Shown here piece by piece: positions 33,783 through 43,001 of a stretch of DNA of 64,000 nucleotides. Position numbers and translations under genes: made by a program. Below the pieces are notes generated by a model, which had not been told where the DNA came from, did no database searches, and saw nothing but the letters and a program-made list of their open reading frames with translations. Positions within the stretch are counted from its first letter, which is position 1, and each line of letters begins with the position of its first letter. Origin of the DNA: an uncultured Campylobacter sp. (GTDB lineage Bacteria > Campylobacterota > Campylobacteria > Campylobacterales > Campylobacteraceae); NCBI RefSeq assembly GCF_937959485.1, contig NZ_CALGPY010000005.1, positions 186,001 to 250,000 of the forward strand. Reading direction: 5' to 3'.

Positions 33783-35567
33783 AAGCCCGCCCAGCTCGCT
33801 AAGCAGGATGCCTGCGAGTATCAGCGCCGCGCCTAAAATTTGAAGCGCGCTTAGCTTCTCGCCAAAAGCATACCCCATAATACCCGCGCTTACGGGCTCC
33901 AGCGCGAAAATAAGCACCGTTTTTATCTCGCTTACGCCGCGATTTTGCGCCATTGTTTGGATCACAAACGCCGCGACAGTGGCAAAGATCGAGGTTAAAA
34001 CCAGCGCGAAAACAAAATCGAAGTTCGGCGAAAAGATCAAATTCCCAAGTACCTTTATCTCGCCTTCAAATTCCGCGTGCGGGACAAAAACTGCCGCGAT
34101 CAGCGCACAGACGCAGACGCAGATAAACTGCACGATCACAAAGCCGTAGAGGTTGCTTTTGCGCGCGCAGACGCCGGTAAATACGATATGAAGCGCGTAT
34201 GCAAACGCCGAAATCAGCGTCAGTCTCTCGCCTATGCCAAATCCCACCGCGCCGCTTGCTCCGCTTAAAAAATATAGCCCCAAAAGCGCCACGACCGCAC
34301 CGCCAAAGGCGCTCGTACCGACATTTTTGCCGAAAAACGCAAGCATTAAAAAGGGCACGATGACGACGTTTAGCCCCAAAATAAACGCCACCGTCGATGA
34401 TAGCGCATAATCAAGCGCTATGGTCTGGCACGAAAAATCGCAAAACAGCATCAGCCCGCAAAACACGCCCCGCCCTATCGTGCCGCGGTCAAATTTGACG
34501 CCGAAGCGCAGGCAGGCGAGGTAGGTAAAAATGCTCGCCGCCAAAAAGCGCCAAAACAAAAAGCTAAAAACGTCGCCGCTATGCAGCGCGCGCTGAACCG
34601 GCACGAAGGTACAGCCCCAAACGATCGCTACGAAAAGCAGCCCCAGATCCCACAGCCTGCTAGGCGGAGCGGGATTTTGCGCGCGGCTTTGTGCGGAACT
34701 AGAATTTTGCCCAAAACTCTGCGCAGAATTCGAGCTTTGCGTGCAGTTTTGCGTAGAGGCGGAATTTTGCGCGGCAGCAGGGCTCTGCGTAGAATTAGAG
34801 CTTTGCGCGAAATCGAAATTCTGCGCGGAATTTAAGCTTCGAGCGGAGCTAGAATTCTCTGCCGAATTAGATTTCTTCGCAAAATTCCGCGCCTTAAAAT
34901 TTTTCAATCCAAAGCTCTGCGGCGCATTAGCGTAGCCAGGATCGTTTGCAAGAACTCCAGTAAAATTTTTCTTTAAGCGTTGCGTATGAGCTGCGGCAAG
35001 GCTTTTTGCGGGGCTTAAATTTGGCTCGTCTACGGCGCTAGCACGATTTAGCGAACTCTCGCTATTTGCGCCGCTATGAGTGGAAGTTTTCGTAAAATTT
35101 AATATAAAATTTCGCTTGAAATTTCTTGCGGAATTTTCGCAAGGATCTGTTTTATAGGATTTTGCGGAATTTAAAGCTTTATTTTCGGCGTAGCCAGGAA
35201 TTTGCGCAGACTTTAAATTTGGCGAAAGAGCCGCGAAATTTAAAGCGGATTTTCTCTCAAGATTTCTGACGCGCGGAGCGGAATAGGGCGCTACGAGACT
35301 GCACACGGCAAAACCGACCGAGGCACGATTGCGCACGGCAAAACCGGCCGAAGCGGGATAAAATTTTAAATTTCTTCTGCTGGTAAAATTTAACTCGGCG
35401 GCCGTATCTTGAAATTTGAAATTTCTTTTGAGGCAGGGAGCGGGAGCAAAATTTATCGCACCGCCGGACGCTGTATTTTTTGCGCGCTCGCATGCCTGAT
35501 TTGAGATAAAATTTAAAGCGGATTTTGAATTAAAATTTTCCGCGAGCTCAGGGATAGAATTTTTCAT
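33726..35567 (-). CDS. EamA/DMT transporter with a ~300-residue low-complexity N-terminus
   Basis: The ORF is 613 residues. The last 300 are an EamA/drug-metabolite transporter with ten helices (begins WDLGLLFVAIVWGCTFVPVQ). The first about 310 have no hydrophobic helix and are rich in Asn, Ser, Ala, Gln and Lys-Phe pairs. Its DNA is full of GAATTT/AAATTT words and near-repeats, for example two 25-base copies at 34717-34741 and 34783-34807 that differ at two positions. DMT proteins are normally about 300 residues, so the true start may lie downstream. It overlaps the convergent znuB-like gene by 57 bases. Substrate is unknown. Confidence 0.7.
   Translation of the reverse strand: MKNSIPELAENFNSKSALNFISNQACERAKNTASGGAINFAPAPCLKRNFKFQDTAAELNFTSRRNLKFYPASAGFAVRNRASVGFAVCSLVAPYSAPRVRNLERKSALNFAALSPNLKSAQIPGYAENKALNSAKSYKTDPCENSARNFKRNFILNFTKTSTHSGANSESSLNRASAVDEPNLSPAKSLAAAHTQRLKKNFTGVLANDPGYANAPQSFGLKNFKARNFAKKSNSAENSSSARSLNSAQNFDFAQSSNSTQSPAAAQNSASTQNCTQSSNSAQSFGQNSSSAQSRAQNPAPPSRLWDLGLLFVAIVWGCTFVPVQRALHSGDVFSFLFWRFLAASIFTYLACLRFGVKFDRGTIGRGVFCGLMLFCDFSCQTIALDYALSSTVAFILGLNVVIVPFLMLAFFGKNVGTSAFGGAVVALLGLYFLSGASGAVGFGIGERLTLISAFAYALHIVFTGVCARKSNLYGFVIVQFICVCVCALIAAVFVPHAEFEGEIKVLGNLIFSPNFDFVFALVLTSIFATVAAFVIQTMAQNRGVSEIKTVLIFALEPVSAGIMGYAFGEKLSALQILGAALILAGILLSELGGLLGAKFAKDRACEKADRGD
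34717..34807. repeat. Near-identical 25-bp repeats
   Basis: Two 25-base copies start with CTCTGCG and end AGCTTTGCG (34717-34741, 34783-34807), spaced 66 bases, with two differences. Related words recur around them. They encode Ser/Asn/Ala/Gln-rich sequence in the minus-strand ORF. Confidence 0.6.
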
Positions 35568-35610
35568 AAATTTAAAGTAAAATTTCGCCGAGATTTTAGT
35601 GCGGTCGCGC

Positions 35611-36240
35611 CTATCTGATCGTCTTTATGGCGTTTAAAATCGCGCCCGAATTTTTACGAAACTCCCTTTCGTTTTTACTTAAAAAATCGAAGCTTTCGTT
35701 GATAAAGGCGCTGCTGAATTCGCTACTAAAATCGTCTCCAGGCTCGCGTCCAACGGCACTTTTAAAGCTTTTAGCAAAGCTCGCGTCGGCTCCTAGTTCG
35801 CGTGCCAAAGGGCGAATGATTTCGTAAATTTCATCAAAGGCGTTGGTGCGCAGATAGTGGCTGAATAGCACCTCGCCGCTCATTACCGCCTTAGTATCGG
35901 CTTCGGACATATCTTTTATTTTAGCAAGTACGAGCTTTTTGATCGGCTCTACGGCAAGACTTAGCTTCTTGCTCGCCAGCCTTTGCATATTCTGCACGGC
36001 GATGCTTTTTTTGCCCGCGCGCTCGGTAATGTAGCTAGGCAGATCGAGCTCGTAATCCTGCACGCCAGTGCGTTCGTATTCATTTGCGGCACGCTCTATC
36101 AAAGTGCTTAGTGAGTTTTTAAAATTTTCGCTATCGCCCGCGCCCGCACTAAGCATCACGTCCAGCCCCTTTACGGCGACCTCTTCCCAGCTAGCAGTCG
36201 CAAATAGCGGCAATAAACAAAAGATTAATTTTTTAAGCAA
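35611..36240 (-). CDS. DUF4197-like exported protein
   Basis: The 209-residue protein starts at a TTG with AGGGAAA upstream and has a short signal peptide (MLKKLIFCLLPLFATAS). The helical remainder contains SEADTKAVMSGEVLFSHYLRTNAFDEIYEIIRPLAREL, which resembles the DUF4197 pattern of paired residues; this is only moderately convincing. DUF4197 proteins are of unknown function and likely envelope-located. It is divergent from mntP, with an 86-base gap. Confidence 0.5.
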   Translation of the reverse strand: MLKKLIFCLLPLFATASWEEVAVKGLDVMLSAGAGDSENFKNSLSTLIERAANEYERTGVQDYELDLPSYITERAGKKSIAVQNMQRLASKKLSLAVEPIKKLVLAKIKDMSEADTKAVMSGEVLFSHYLRTNAFDEIYEIIRPLARELGADASFAKSFKSAVGREPGDDFSSEFSSAFINESFDFLSKNEREFRKNSGAILNAIKTIR

Positions 36241-36289
36241 AGTTTTTCCCTAATTAAAGATTGATTATTTTATTTCGAAAATTTTAATG

Positions 36290-36295
36290 TATAAT
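36290..36295 (+). promoter_or_regulatory. -10 promoter element of mntP
   Basis: An extended TGTATAAT -10 (TATAAT at 36290-36295) lies 31 bases before the mntP ATG. No riboswitch-like structure is visible in the short leader. Confidence 0.65.
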
Positions 36296-36326
36296 CAACG
36301 CTTTTATAATACCAAAAGGGCTAAAT

Positions 36327-36890
36327 ATGGAGCTTTTACTCATCGCTTTTGCGCTTGCGATGGACAGCGTCGCGCTTAGTATCTCAAACGGCGCGAAATA
36401 TCCGAATTTCAAATTTGCGCAGATCGCGCGCGTCACGTTTTTCTACGCGGCGACTCAGTTTATAATGCCGCTTGCGGGCTACGCTTTGGGGATAAATTTC
36501 GTCAAATTTATCGCGCAGATCGATCACTTCGTCGCGTTTGGAATTTTATCGTTTTTAGGCGTTAAGATGATCGCAGAATCCCGCCGCGAGCAGGACGAGC
36601 CAGCTCTACGCCTAAGCACGAAGGAGCTGGTACTGGGCGCGATCGCAACCAGCATCGACGCGATGGCCGTGGGCGTGACCTTTGCGTTTGGCGAGATAAA
36701 CATCCTCTACGCCTGTTGCATAATCGGGCTCGTCTGCTTCGCGCTGTGCGTCGCGGCGTGCTACGTAGGCAAGCTAACGGGCGAATATCTGCACTCAAAG
36801 GCGCTCGTTTTAGGCGGCGTGATTTTAATCCTAATCGGAGTTAAAATTTTGCTCTCGCACCTCGCATTATCGATATTTAGCGGCTTTTAA
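36327..36890 (+). CDS. mntP: Mn2+ efflux pump MntP
   Basis: The 187-residue protein has six helices. Two acidic repeat motifs are visible: ALAMDSVALSISNG near residue 12 and ATSIDAMAVGVTFAFG near residue 110. These match MntP, a manganese exporter of the inner membrane. AAAAGGGCTAAAT precedes the ATG and a -10 lies at 36290. Its stop is inside a terminator hairpin at 36879-36898. The following WGR-like gene is transcribed in the same direction. Confidence 0.85.
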   Translation: MELLLIAFALAMDSVALSISNGAKYPNFKFAQIARVTFFYAATQFIMPLAGYALGINFVKFIAQIDHFVAFGILSFLGVKMIAESRREQDEPALRLSTKELVLGAIATSIDAMAVGVTFAFGEINILYACCIIGLVCFALCVAACYVGKLTGEYLHSKALVLGGVILILIGVKILLSHLALSIFSGF

Positions 36891-36904
36891 GCGCCGCTTT
36901 TAGA
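36879..36904 (+). terminator. Terminator overlapping mntP stop
   Basis: AGCGGC (36879-36884) and GCCGCT (36893-36898) pair exactly around an eight-base loop and are followed by a T-rich stretch. It overlaps the end of mntP. Confidence 0.55.
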
Positions 36905-36935
36905 TAATTTTTAAAACTAATCCGCAGGAGCAAAA

Positions 36936-38066
36936 ATGAAAAATTTGATAAATTTAAGCGGCGGTGACCGCCTAAATTTGCGCATAGAGGGTCAAATTTC
37001 AATCAGCGAGAGCATCAAAAACGGCAAAACGAGGCAGATGCAAAAGGAGTTTGCAAGTATAGACGAGGCGCAAAAAGCCTGCGTGAAAAAGGAGTGGGAG
37101 AGCCTAAAGAAAGGCTACGTCCTGCAAAACGCAGACGCCAAAGTGGGCGAGGCGAATCTGCACGTCTATATCGGCGGCGGATACACGGGCGCGCTGGCCT
37201 TTGCGGGTGCTAAAAGCGAGTTTTTCGTCTATAAATGCGGCGGCTACAAAGAGGGCGGCGCGCTAGATGATTTTCTCATCAGGCTGGATGCGAGCGGCGC
37301 CGTAAAGCAGCAGACCCTCTTGCCAAAGCCGCTTGCGTGGCATGCGGAGCGCGCGGGCGAGATTTTGCTTTTGGATCTGGATCATTTTATCTTTAAATTT
37401 GACCCCGCTACGAGCGAATTTAGCGATCTTTCTAAAGATATAAGCTTTAAAAATAGCAAAGAATTTACAAGTTTCGTTTGCGCTGCGAAAGATACGGCGG
37501 CGTTTGCTATGTTCGGTCAAATTTTTACTTTGCGCGGCAGCGAGATTTCGCCTCTTAGCGAGTACAAATCCGAGATAAAAAGCTATACGCCGACCTTGTG
37601 CGCCGCGATTAGCGATGACGGCGCGCGACTAGCGCTTCATTGCAAGCAAAACGAGATCAAAATTTTAAACACGCTAAATGGAGAAGCTTTAAACGAGATA
37701 GGAGGCGACTTCGGCATTTTTGATAAAATTTGCTTTTTAGCGGACGGCTCGGTGCTAGGCAAGGAGCGCTACGCGGGCAAGCTAGTTTGCATTGATGTTG
37801 CAAGCGGCGAGTGGCTTAATCCTGCGTGGCTACGAGCTGAATGCGCCGAGGCGGACGAGCTTTGCATTAGTGCGGACGTTTCACGGCTCGCATTGATTAA
37901 TTACGACAAAGCCCGCATCATCGATCTAAAAAGCGGTAATTTGCAGCTTAGCTTCGAGCTCTCGCACGTCGTGAAGCGCTGCGAGGCGAAATTTGAGCGC
38001 ATAAATGGCGAGGATTTTTTAGCCGTGCGCACCGACTACGGCTGCTTTAGTCTATATCGCGTTTAA
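36936..38066 (+). CDS. WGR-like domain / propeller-like protein
   Basis: The 376-residue protein opens with a segment (about residues 1-65: IEGQISISESIKNGKTRQMQKEF, ASIDEAQKACVKKEWESLKKGYVL) resembling the WGR domain, though the Trp-Gly-Arg core is replaced by ISES. The rest has repeating strand-rich units with SxDGARLALH-type turns, suggesting a beta-propeller of WD-like blades. Function is unknown; WGR domains bind nucleic acid or ADP-ribosylation machinery in some proteins. CAGGAGCAAAA precedes the ATG. It follows mntP on the same strand. Confidence 0.55.
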   Translation: MKNLINLSGGDRLNLRIEGQISISESIKNGKTRQMQKEFASIDEAQKACVKKEWESLKKGYVLQNADAKVGEANLHVYIGGGYTGALAFAGAKSEFFVYKCGGYKEGGALDDFLIRLDASGAVKQQTLLPKPLAWHAERAGEILLLDLDHFIFKFDPATSEFSDLSKDISFKNSKEFTSFVCAAKDTAAFAMFGQIFTLRGSEISPLSEYKSEIKSYTPTLCAAISDDGARLALHCKQNEIKILNTLNGEALNEIGGDFGIFDKICFLADGSVLGKERYAGKLVCIDVASGEWLNPAWLRAECAEADELCISADVSRLALINYDKARIIDLKSGNLQLSFELSHVVKRCEAKFERINGEDFLAVRTDYGCFSLYRV

Positions 38067-38135
38067 ATTTAAAATATCACGGAGCCATTAAATTTACAAT
38101 GCGGATTTGCGCATAAACTCGCAAAATTAAAATTT

Positions 38136-38173
38136 ATCGGCGGGGTTTTGTTTGCGTAAATTTACCCGCCGAT
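38136..38173 (-). terminator. Terminator between convergent genes
   Basis: The arms ATCGGCGGG (38136-38144) and CCCGCCGAT (38165-38173) are a perfect nine-base stem with a 20-base loop. On the minus strand, T-rich sequence follows the stem, downstream of the gene at 38189-38947. It may also serve the plus-strand gene ending at 38066. Confidence 0.65.
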
Positions 38174-38188
38174 CAAAAATACAAAAAT

Positions 38189-38947
38189 TTAAGCCGCCTT
38201 AATCTCTCGCAATCTATACCAAGCGATGATTTGTAAGATAAACGCCGCTAACAGTATAAAATATCCGATAACGATAGCGACCGTTAGCGCACCGACGACC
38301 GTGCAAATGAAGTAATAGAGGAAAAATTTATCGCCCGATATTCTTGAAAGCTCATTATAAACTTGGAATTCTTTAAAAAACGCATAAATCATACCGATTA
38401 TGCCGGCGATGAAGAAAATGACGCCGATGGCTATGCCGATACCGCTAGCACTGCCATATTTAGCGCTCGCACCTATCAGCGCAAACACCCCCATAGTCGC
38501 ACCTATAAAGATAAGTATGGTCGCTACGACGGTGGCTACTAGATAAATGATATAGTTTTTCTTAAGCGTAGGGCTGGCGGCTTTATTTGAAAGCTTGATA
38601 ATAGCGAGCAATATACATATAAAACCTGCGATGATAAAAACTAAACCGATAAACGGAATAACGCCTAAAATCGGTAGCGCCGATCCTGCTAATCCAAGCG
38701 TTCTTATGGTAGATAAATTATCGCTCCCAAGAGAAAAATTAGAGAGATCTATGTTAATGAGCTTTGTTTTTGTAAGGTATATCTCCTTTGCGGTTTGAGC
38801 TTCTGCGATAAAATCAACCTCATCGCCTTGATTCAAAACGACGGGCCCACCATCCTCGTTTACCGATTTCACATCCTCTTGCTGGTATGAGTAACGGCTC
38901 TCGTCTGCGGCAAGGATAACGCCCTTAGCCAAAATAGTTCCTTTCAC
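38189..38947 (-). CDS. OB-fold-like N-terminus, multi-helix membrane protein
   Basis: The 252-residue protein starts at a GTG with AAAGGAGAAACC. Residues 1-60 (KGTILAKGVILAADESRYSYQQEDV ... LNQGDEVDFIAE) look like a small OB-fold module. Four or five helices follow (around residues 80-115, 130-160, 165-190, 210-245). No enzymatic motif. Similar OB-plus-membrane proteins occur in Campylobacterota with unknown function. It is convergent with the WGR-like gene. Confidence 0.55.
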   Translation of the reverse strand: MKGTILAKGVILAADESRYSYQQEDVKSVNEDGGPVVLNQGDEVDFIAEAQTAKEIYLTKTKLINIDLSNFSLGSDNLSTIRTLGLAGSALPILGVIPFIGLVFIIAGFICILLAIIKLSNKAASPTLKKNYIIYLVATVVATILIFIGATMGVFALIGASAKYGSASGIGIAIGVIFFIAGIIGMIYAFFKEFQVYNELSRISGDKFFLYYFICTVVGALTVAIVIGYFILLAAFILQIIAWYRLREIKAA

Positions 38948-39271
38948 GGTTTCTCCTTTGAGATTAAATAAAATGTGGATTATATATTTTTAAACAAAAG
39001 CTTAACTTAAAGATAGTGATTCGGCGTCAAATCCGCTTTATCCGCGATCAAATTTACTCGAATGATCGTCTTACTCGCGCTTCCTTCGCAGCATGAAATT
39101 TTAATCTTATCATAGCACGGTTCTACGCCCGAACCCACGCTATGCCGCACGCTCAAAACATAAAATTTCAAAATTTAAAAGCGAAATTTCATAAAAGTGG
39201 TCGGCCTCAAATTTAAATCCGTCGCCTAGGAATTCTAAATTAACTCAAATTTCAAAATTTACAAAGGCTCT
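38948..39271. other. Intergenic, gene-free
   Basis: No gene seen. An A+T-rich stretch just upstream of the minus-strand OB-fold-like gene (about 38960-39005) is the likely promoter area. The right half carries RAATTY words only. Confidence 0.4.
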
Positions 39272-40063
39272 CTATTTTTTGCCCACCAGAAGCTTTGAGC
39301 TGCCTAACATCAGCCATTTGGCTTCGCGCGGGCCCATAAAAAGCCCCTGCGTCGTGTCCATAAGCTCGACCCGCTCATAGCCCTGCTCCTTAAGGCGCGC
39401 GATGAAAGCATCCATGTCGCCGTAGTTTCCGCGCGAGAAAAGATCGTGGATCGCGAAGCTGCCGCCCTTTTTAAGCACGCGGAGCGTCTCTAAAAGCAGC
39501 GCCTGGCGGTCCTTGTGCATGATGTTGTGATAGACGTAGTTGCTTGTAACCGCATCGAAGCTGCCGTCCTCAAAGGGCAGCTGCGTGGCGTCGGCCTGCT
39601 CGAAGCTAGTGTTTTGCACCCCTTCGGCGCGCGCGTTGGATTCGCACAGCTGCTTGTTAAAAGACGCATACTCAAAGCCCCAGCGATCGACGCCTAGCAC
39701 CGATGCGTGCGGATTGCGCTTAGCCACGGCGATCGTTAGCGCGCCGCTGCCGCAGCCTACGTCTAGCCCGCGCCCGCCCTCAGGCAGATCCACGTATTTT
39801 GCCGTGCCCTCTACGATCGCGCGCGAAAGCTGACGCTTGCCGCCGTAATCAAACGCGCGGTACCACACGACGCAGTATATCGTAAAGCCGATCAAAAACA
39901 GCGCCGCTGCGCCGAAAAGCCCCGCAAGAAACCACCTCAGCACGCCGCCCACGAAAGCGCCGCAAACGCCGAAAATCAAAAACAAAACTAACGCTACGCC
40001 CGCACCTGCGGCAAAGCCCGCGATCATGCCCTTAGGCACCCAGTTTTTATAGTCCGGTTTCAT
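39272..40063 (-). CDS. Membrane-anchored class I SAM methyltransferase
   Basis: The 263-residue protein has two N-terminal helices (about residues 11-35 and 38-68), then a SAM-binding domain: motif I LDVGCGSGALTIAVA near residue 100, later QADATQLPFEDGSFDAVTSNYVYHNI, and a C-terminal motif LKKGGSFAIHDLF. It is probably a UbiE/arsenite-type methyltransferase fused to a membrane anchor; the substrate is not given by the sequence. AAAGGAGCGAAT precedes the ATG. It stands alone between the OB-fold-like and TonB receptor genes. Confidence 0.75.
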   Translation of the reverse strand: MKPDYKNWVPKGMIAGFAAGAGVALVLFLIFGVCGAFVGGVLRWFLAGLFGAAALFLIGFTIYCVVWYRAFDYGGKRQLSRAIVEGTAKYVDLPEGGRGLDVGCGSGALTIAVAKRNPHASVLGVDRWGFEYASFNKQLCESNARAEGVQNTSFEQADATQLPFEDGSFDAVTSNYVYHNIMHKDRQALLLETLRVLKKGGSFAIHDLFSRGNYGDMDAFIARLKEQGYERVELMDTTQGLFMGPREAKWLMLGSSKLLVGKK

Positions 40064-40183
40064 ATTCGCTCCTTTTATTAAATTTAATCCCGCGGCGGCA
40101 AAGCGCGCTGCGGCGAAATTTTAAATTCCGCCCGTAAATTTTAAAGTCCGCAGCTCAAAATCCCACTTAAATTTAAACGCACG

Positions 40184-42253
40184 CTAATAGGTGTATTTAA
40201 ACTCCGCGTAGTAATTGCGCCCTGGAGCCGGGGTATAGTCGTCTGCGCGTAAATTTTGGTTGTAATTATACTCCTCGTCAAAGACGTTTTTAACTCCGGC
40301 GCTTATCAAAAATCCGCTTGCGAAGCGGTACGCAGCGCCCAGATCCACGATCGTGCGCGAGTCGATCCTATCGTGGTTGGCGTCGTGCGATGATGAGAAA
40401 TATTTAAAATCGCTCATCAGCGTCAAATTTCTAATCGGCTCGTAATCGACGCCCAAAACGAACTTCGAACGCTCCACCAACGGAACCTGTTTGCCTTTAT
40501 TCGCGCCGGATTGGATCTTGGCGTCCACGTATGAAAAGGTCTCGCTGAGCTTTAAATTTGAAAGCAGACTTTGCTCCGCATACAGCTCCACGCCCTTGCG
40601 GCGCGTCTCGTCGATATTGATAAAATGCCAACCGTCGGTGATCGAGCTGCCCAGGGTTTCGTTTACGATCTCGTTTTTCGTATCGGTCCAAAAGATCGTA
40701 GCGCTTACGTATTGCCCGTAGATTAGATCTTTAAGACCGATCTCGTAGGTTTTAAAGGTTTCGGATTTGAGGTTATTAAGCACATAAGGGCCGTTGCGAC
40801 CGAGCTTGTCGATGAGCTGATTAGGCCCCGGGGAGATATAGCCGCGCTCAAATTTAAAATATAGATTGCCGTCCTTGGAATAATTAAAATTCGGCGTAAT
40901 CTCAAAAGCGTAGTTGTTTTTATGATCCGTTACGTGCGTGCTTTCTTGAGTATGAAATATGCGCCCCATCCTACGCATCGTCGTAGAGACTTCGCGATCT
41001 ACTTTGTATTCGGCGCGCTCAAAACGCCCGCCAGCACTAAGCGAAAACAGCTCTGTGAAGTCGTGCTTTTCTAAGGCATAAACCGAGTGCGTCTGTTTTT
41101 GCATATCAAAGATCGTAAGTTGCGAAAGGCTCATCATAGGATTCATCGAAGTGGTAAAGTCGATCCTGCGGAAGCCCTTATTTTTAAGATAATCATATCC
41201 AACTATGAGCTCGTCGTTATCATAGGTAAACTTGCCCTTTAAATTCGCCCCCTCTTTGCGATCTTTCATCACAAAGCCCTTTTGCAAAATTCTAATATCT
41301 TGGTAATAAGGCTGTAAATTTGCTTCAAATCTATCGCCGAATTTCACCGCATAATCCAAGTCAAAATTTAATCGTGTGCTTTTGGTAAAGGTCCTCTCGC
41401 CTCCTTGTTGGCGGCGATCCTCCCTAAGCTCGATAAGGCCCAGAGTAGGCACGGAATAGGTTCTAGCTTGATAAAAGCTCGGATCGAAAGAGATGCTTTG
41501 ATCGTCTGAAATTTTATAATGTATCCCGAGCGAGCCATAGTAGCCGGTATTTTTCTCGCCCTTGCGGTATCCGCGCTGCTTAAAGCCCTTAACGGCGGTT
41601 TTTAGAAACAGATTATCGCTCACGCCTCCACCTAGCCCTAAATTTAGATCATTGTAATTATACGACGCAATCTTGGTAGAGACATTGGCGTACGGGTATC
41701 TGGCGCCTTTTTTTGTGATGATATTTATCACGCCGCCGCTGGTGCCGCTGCCGTAAAGCACGCTACCGCCGCCGGGGATGATCTCCACGCGCTCTATATC
41801 CTCAATAGGAACGAGATCGATCGGGATTGGCGTCGGCGTCGTGTCGATCATATTGAGCGCGACTCCGTTAAGAAGGACTTTGACGGAGGTATTTGCCTTC
41901 TGACCCTGTCCGCGCAGATCGACCGTATCGCCGTGAAAGCTAACCCCCGGCGCCTTTTCTAAAATTTCGCGCAGATCGCGGTAGCCGCGGTTTTCCATAT
42001 CCTCCGCGGTGATGACCGAGACGTTGCGAACCTCGTTTTTAAGCATATCCTCAAAGCCCGTCGCGGTAACTACGATGGTACCTAGCTTAGTGGCGTTCGC
42101 GCCGGAAGCGTTTTTAGGAACTGCGGAATTTACCGCCCCTGCGCTAGGCGCGATATTTTCGGACGTAGCGTTGTTTTCGGCTCCGTTTAGTTGTAATGCG
42201 GCGCACAAACTTAGCGCGATCGCGGCATTTGAAAGATAAAATTTCTTAAACAT
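40184..42253 (-). CDS. TonB-dependent outer-membrane receptor
   Basis: The start is the ATG at 42253; a GTG at 42256 is too close to the GGGGAG ribosome site. The 689-residue receptor has a signal peptide, a short Asn/Ala-rich linker (residues about 27-55), LGTIVVTATGFEDML, a plug (VEIIPGGGSVLYGSGTSGGVINIITK) and a barrel ending YAEFKYTY. The substrate could be a siderophore, haem or another chelate; motifs do not decide. The small haem-type membrane gene lies upstream on the same strand. A shared operator-like 15-mer is at 42322-42336. Confidence 0.85.
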   Translation of the reverse strand: MFKKFYLSNAAIALSLCAALQLNGAENNATSENIAPSAGAVNSAVPKNASGANATKLGTIVVTATGFEDMLKNEVRNVSVITAEDMENRGYRDLREILEKAPGVSFHGDTVDLRGQGQKANTSVKVLLNGVALNMIDTTPTPIPIDLVPIEDIERVEIIPGGGSVLYGSGTSGGVINIITKKGARYPYANVSTKIASYNYNDLNLGLGGGVSDNLFLKTAVKGFKQRGYRKGEKNTGYYGSLGIHYKISDDQSISFDPSFYQARTYSVPTLGLIELREDRRQQGGERTFTKSTRLNFDLDYAVKFGDRFEANLQPYYQDIRILQKGFVMKDRKEGANLKGKFTYDNDELIVGYDYLKNKGFRRIDFTTSMNPMMSLSQLTIFDMQKQTHSVYALEKHDFTELFSLSAGGRFERAEYKVDREVSTTMRRMGRIFHTQESTHVTDHKNNYAFEITPNFNYSKDGNLYFKFERGYISPGPNQLIDKLGRNGPYVLNNLKSETFKTYEIGLKDLIYGQYVSATIFWTDTKNEIVNETLGSSITDGWHFINIDETRRKGVELYAEQSLLSNLKLSETFSYVDAKIQSGANKGKQVPLVERSKFVLGVDYEPIRNLTLMSDFKYFSSSHDANHDRIDSRTIVDLGAAYRFASGFLISAGVKNVFDEEYNYNQNLRADDYTPAPGRNYYAEFKYTY

Positions 42254-42304
42254 CACTCTCCCCTATTTAAAATTAAGATTTTGCGAATGATTTGCAAATG
42301 CTAT

Positions 42305-42336
42305 ATTATAATTTCTCTTGATTAAATAATAATAAA
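42305..42336 (-). promoter_or_regulatory. -10 and Fur-like box of TonB receptor gene
   Basis: A minus-strand TATAAT is at 42305-42310. Upstream, TTAAATAATAATAAA (42322-42336, plus-strand reading) is identical to a 15-mer ahead of the third receptor gene and sits about 66 bases from the start, as there. The NAT-triplet make-up suits a Fur site; inference. Confidence 0.5.
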
Positions 42337-42509
42337 TTTCAAAGATTAAAGATAGATTTTTTAAAATTTAGGCGGAGATTGGATGAAATTTTGATCTTGA
42401 GTATTTTACGTGGCGCGATAAAATTTCGGTTTTAAATTTAGACTCTTTGGCGCCGCCTACTTTCCAAAACGATAAATTTGCGAAGCGAATCTGACCGGAA
42501 TTTTAAAAT

Positions 42510-42998
42510 TTAGACCTTACATCCGCCCGCTTTGCCGAATTTTGCCTCGATCAAAAGCACCAAGATGAAGAAAATTTTTTCGTCGTTAAACTTCGCAAGC
42601 TCGCGCAGACCTTGATCTGCGCTTACAAGCTTGATGCCGTTTGATTTCAAAATCTCAGCGAGCTCGTCCGGCTCAAAGCCCATTTTACCAGCGATTTCTC
42701 TGATATTATAAGGCTCGATCGCGCCGATGATGCGATCCATATTACAAAAACCGGGATTTTTGCGGCTCAAAACCACGTCCAAAAACTCGCCCCAGAGCTT
42801 TACGAGCTTCTTTCGCCTCGTGATTATATGCAAGATCGCGACGCAAAGCAGGCCCAATCCTGCGATCTTATGCAGGCTCATCCAGGCCTCGTCATATTCG
42901 CCGCGCGCGAAATTAACGCCCGAGAAGCCCAAAATGCAAAGCGCGCAGCCTAGCAGCACGATGAGCGCAAATTTATAAACAATCCCCGCCTTAAGCAT
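42510..42998 (-). CDS. Small haem-type membrane protein (DUF4405-like)
   Basis: The 162-residue product starts at the ATG at 42998 (AAGGAG upstream; an upstream TTG at 43001 is unlikely). Two helices, residues about 8-28 and 42-60, carry histidines (MSLHKIAGLG; AILHIITRR) that could ligate a b-type haem, as in DUF4405 proteins. The C-terminal 90 residues are soluble (LSRKNPGF, EIAGKMGFEPDELAEILKSNGIKL), resembling a small helix-turn-helix-like fold. It precedes the TonB receptor gene on the same strand and may assist chelate reduction. Confidence 0.5.
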   Translation of the reverse strand: MLKAGIVYKFALIVLLGCALCILGFSGVNFARGEYDEAWMSLHKIAGLGLLCVAILHIITRRKKLVKLWGEFLDVVLSRKNPGFCNMDRIIGAIEPYNIREIAGKMGFEPDELAEILKSNGIKLVSADQGLRELAKFNDEKIFFILVLLIEAKFGKAGGCKV

Positions 42999-43001
42999 CA
43001 A

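Noticed and set aside
36562..36798. Minus-strand ORF opposite mntP
   Set aside because: Arg-rich shadow of a well-supported gene.
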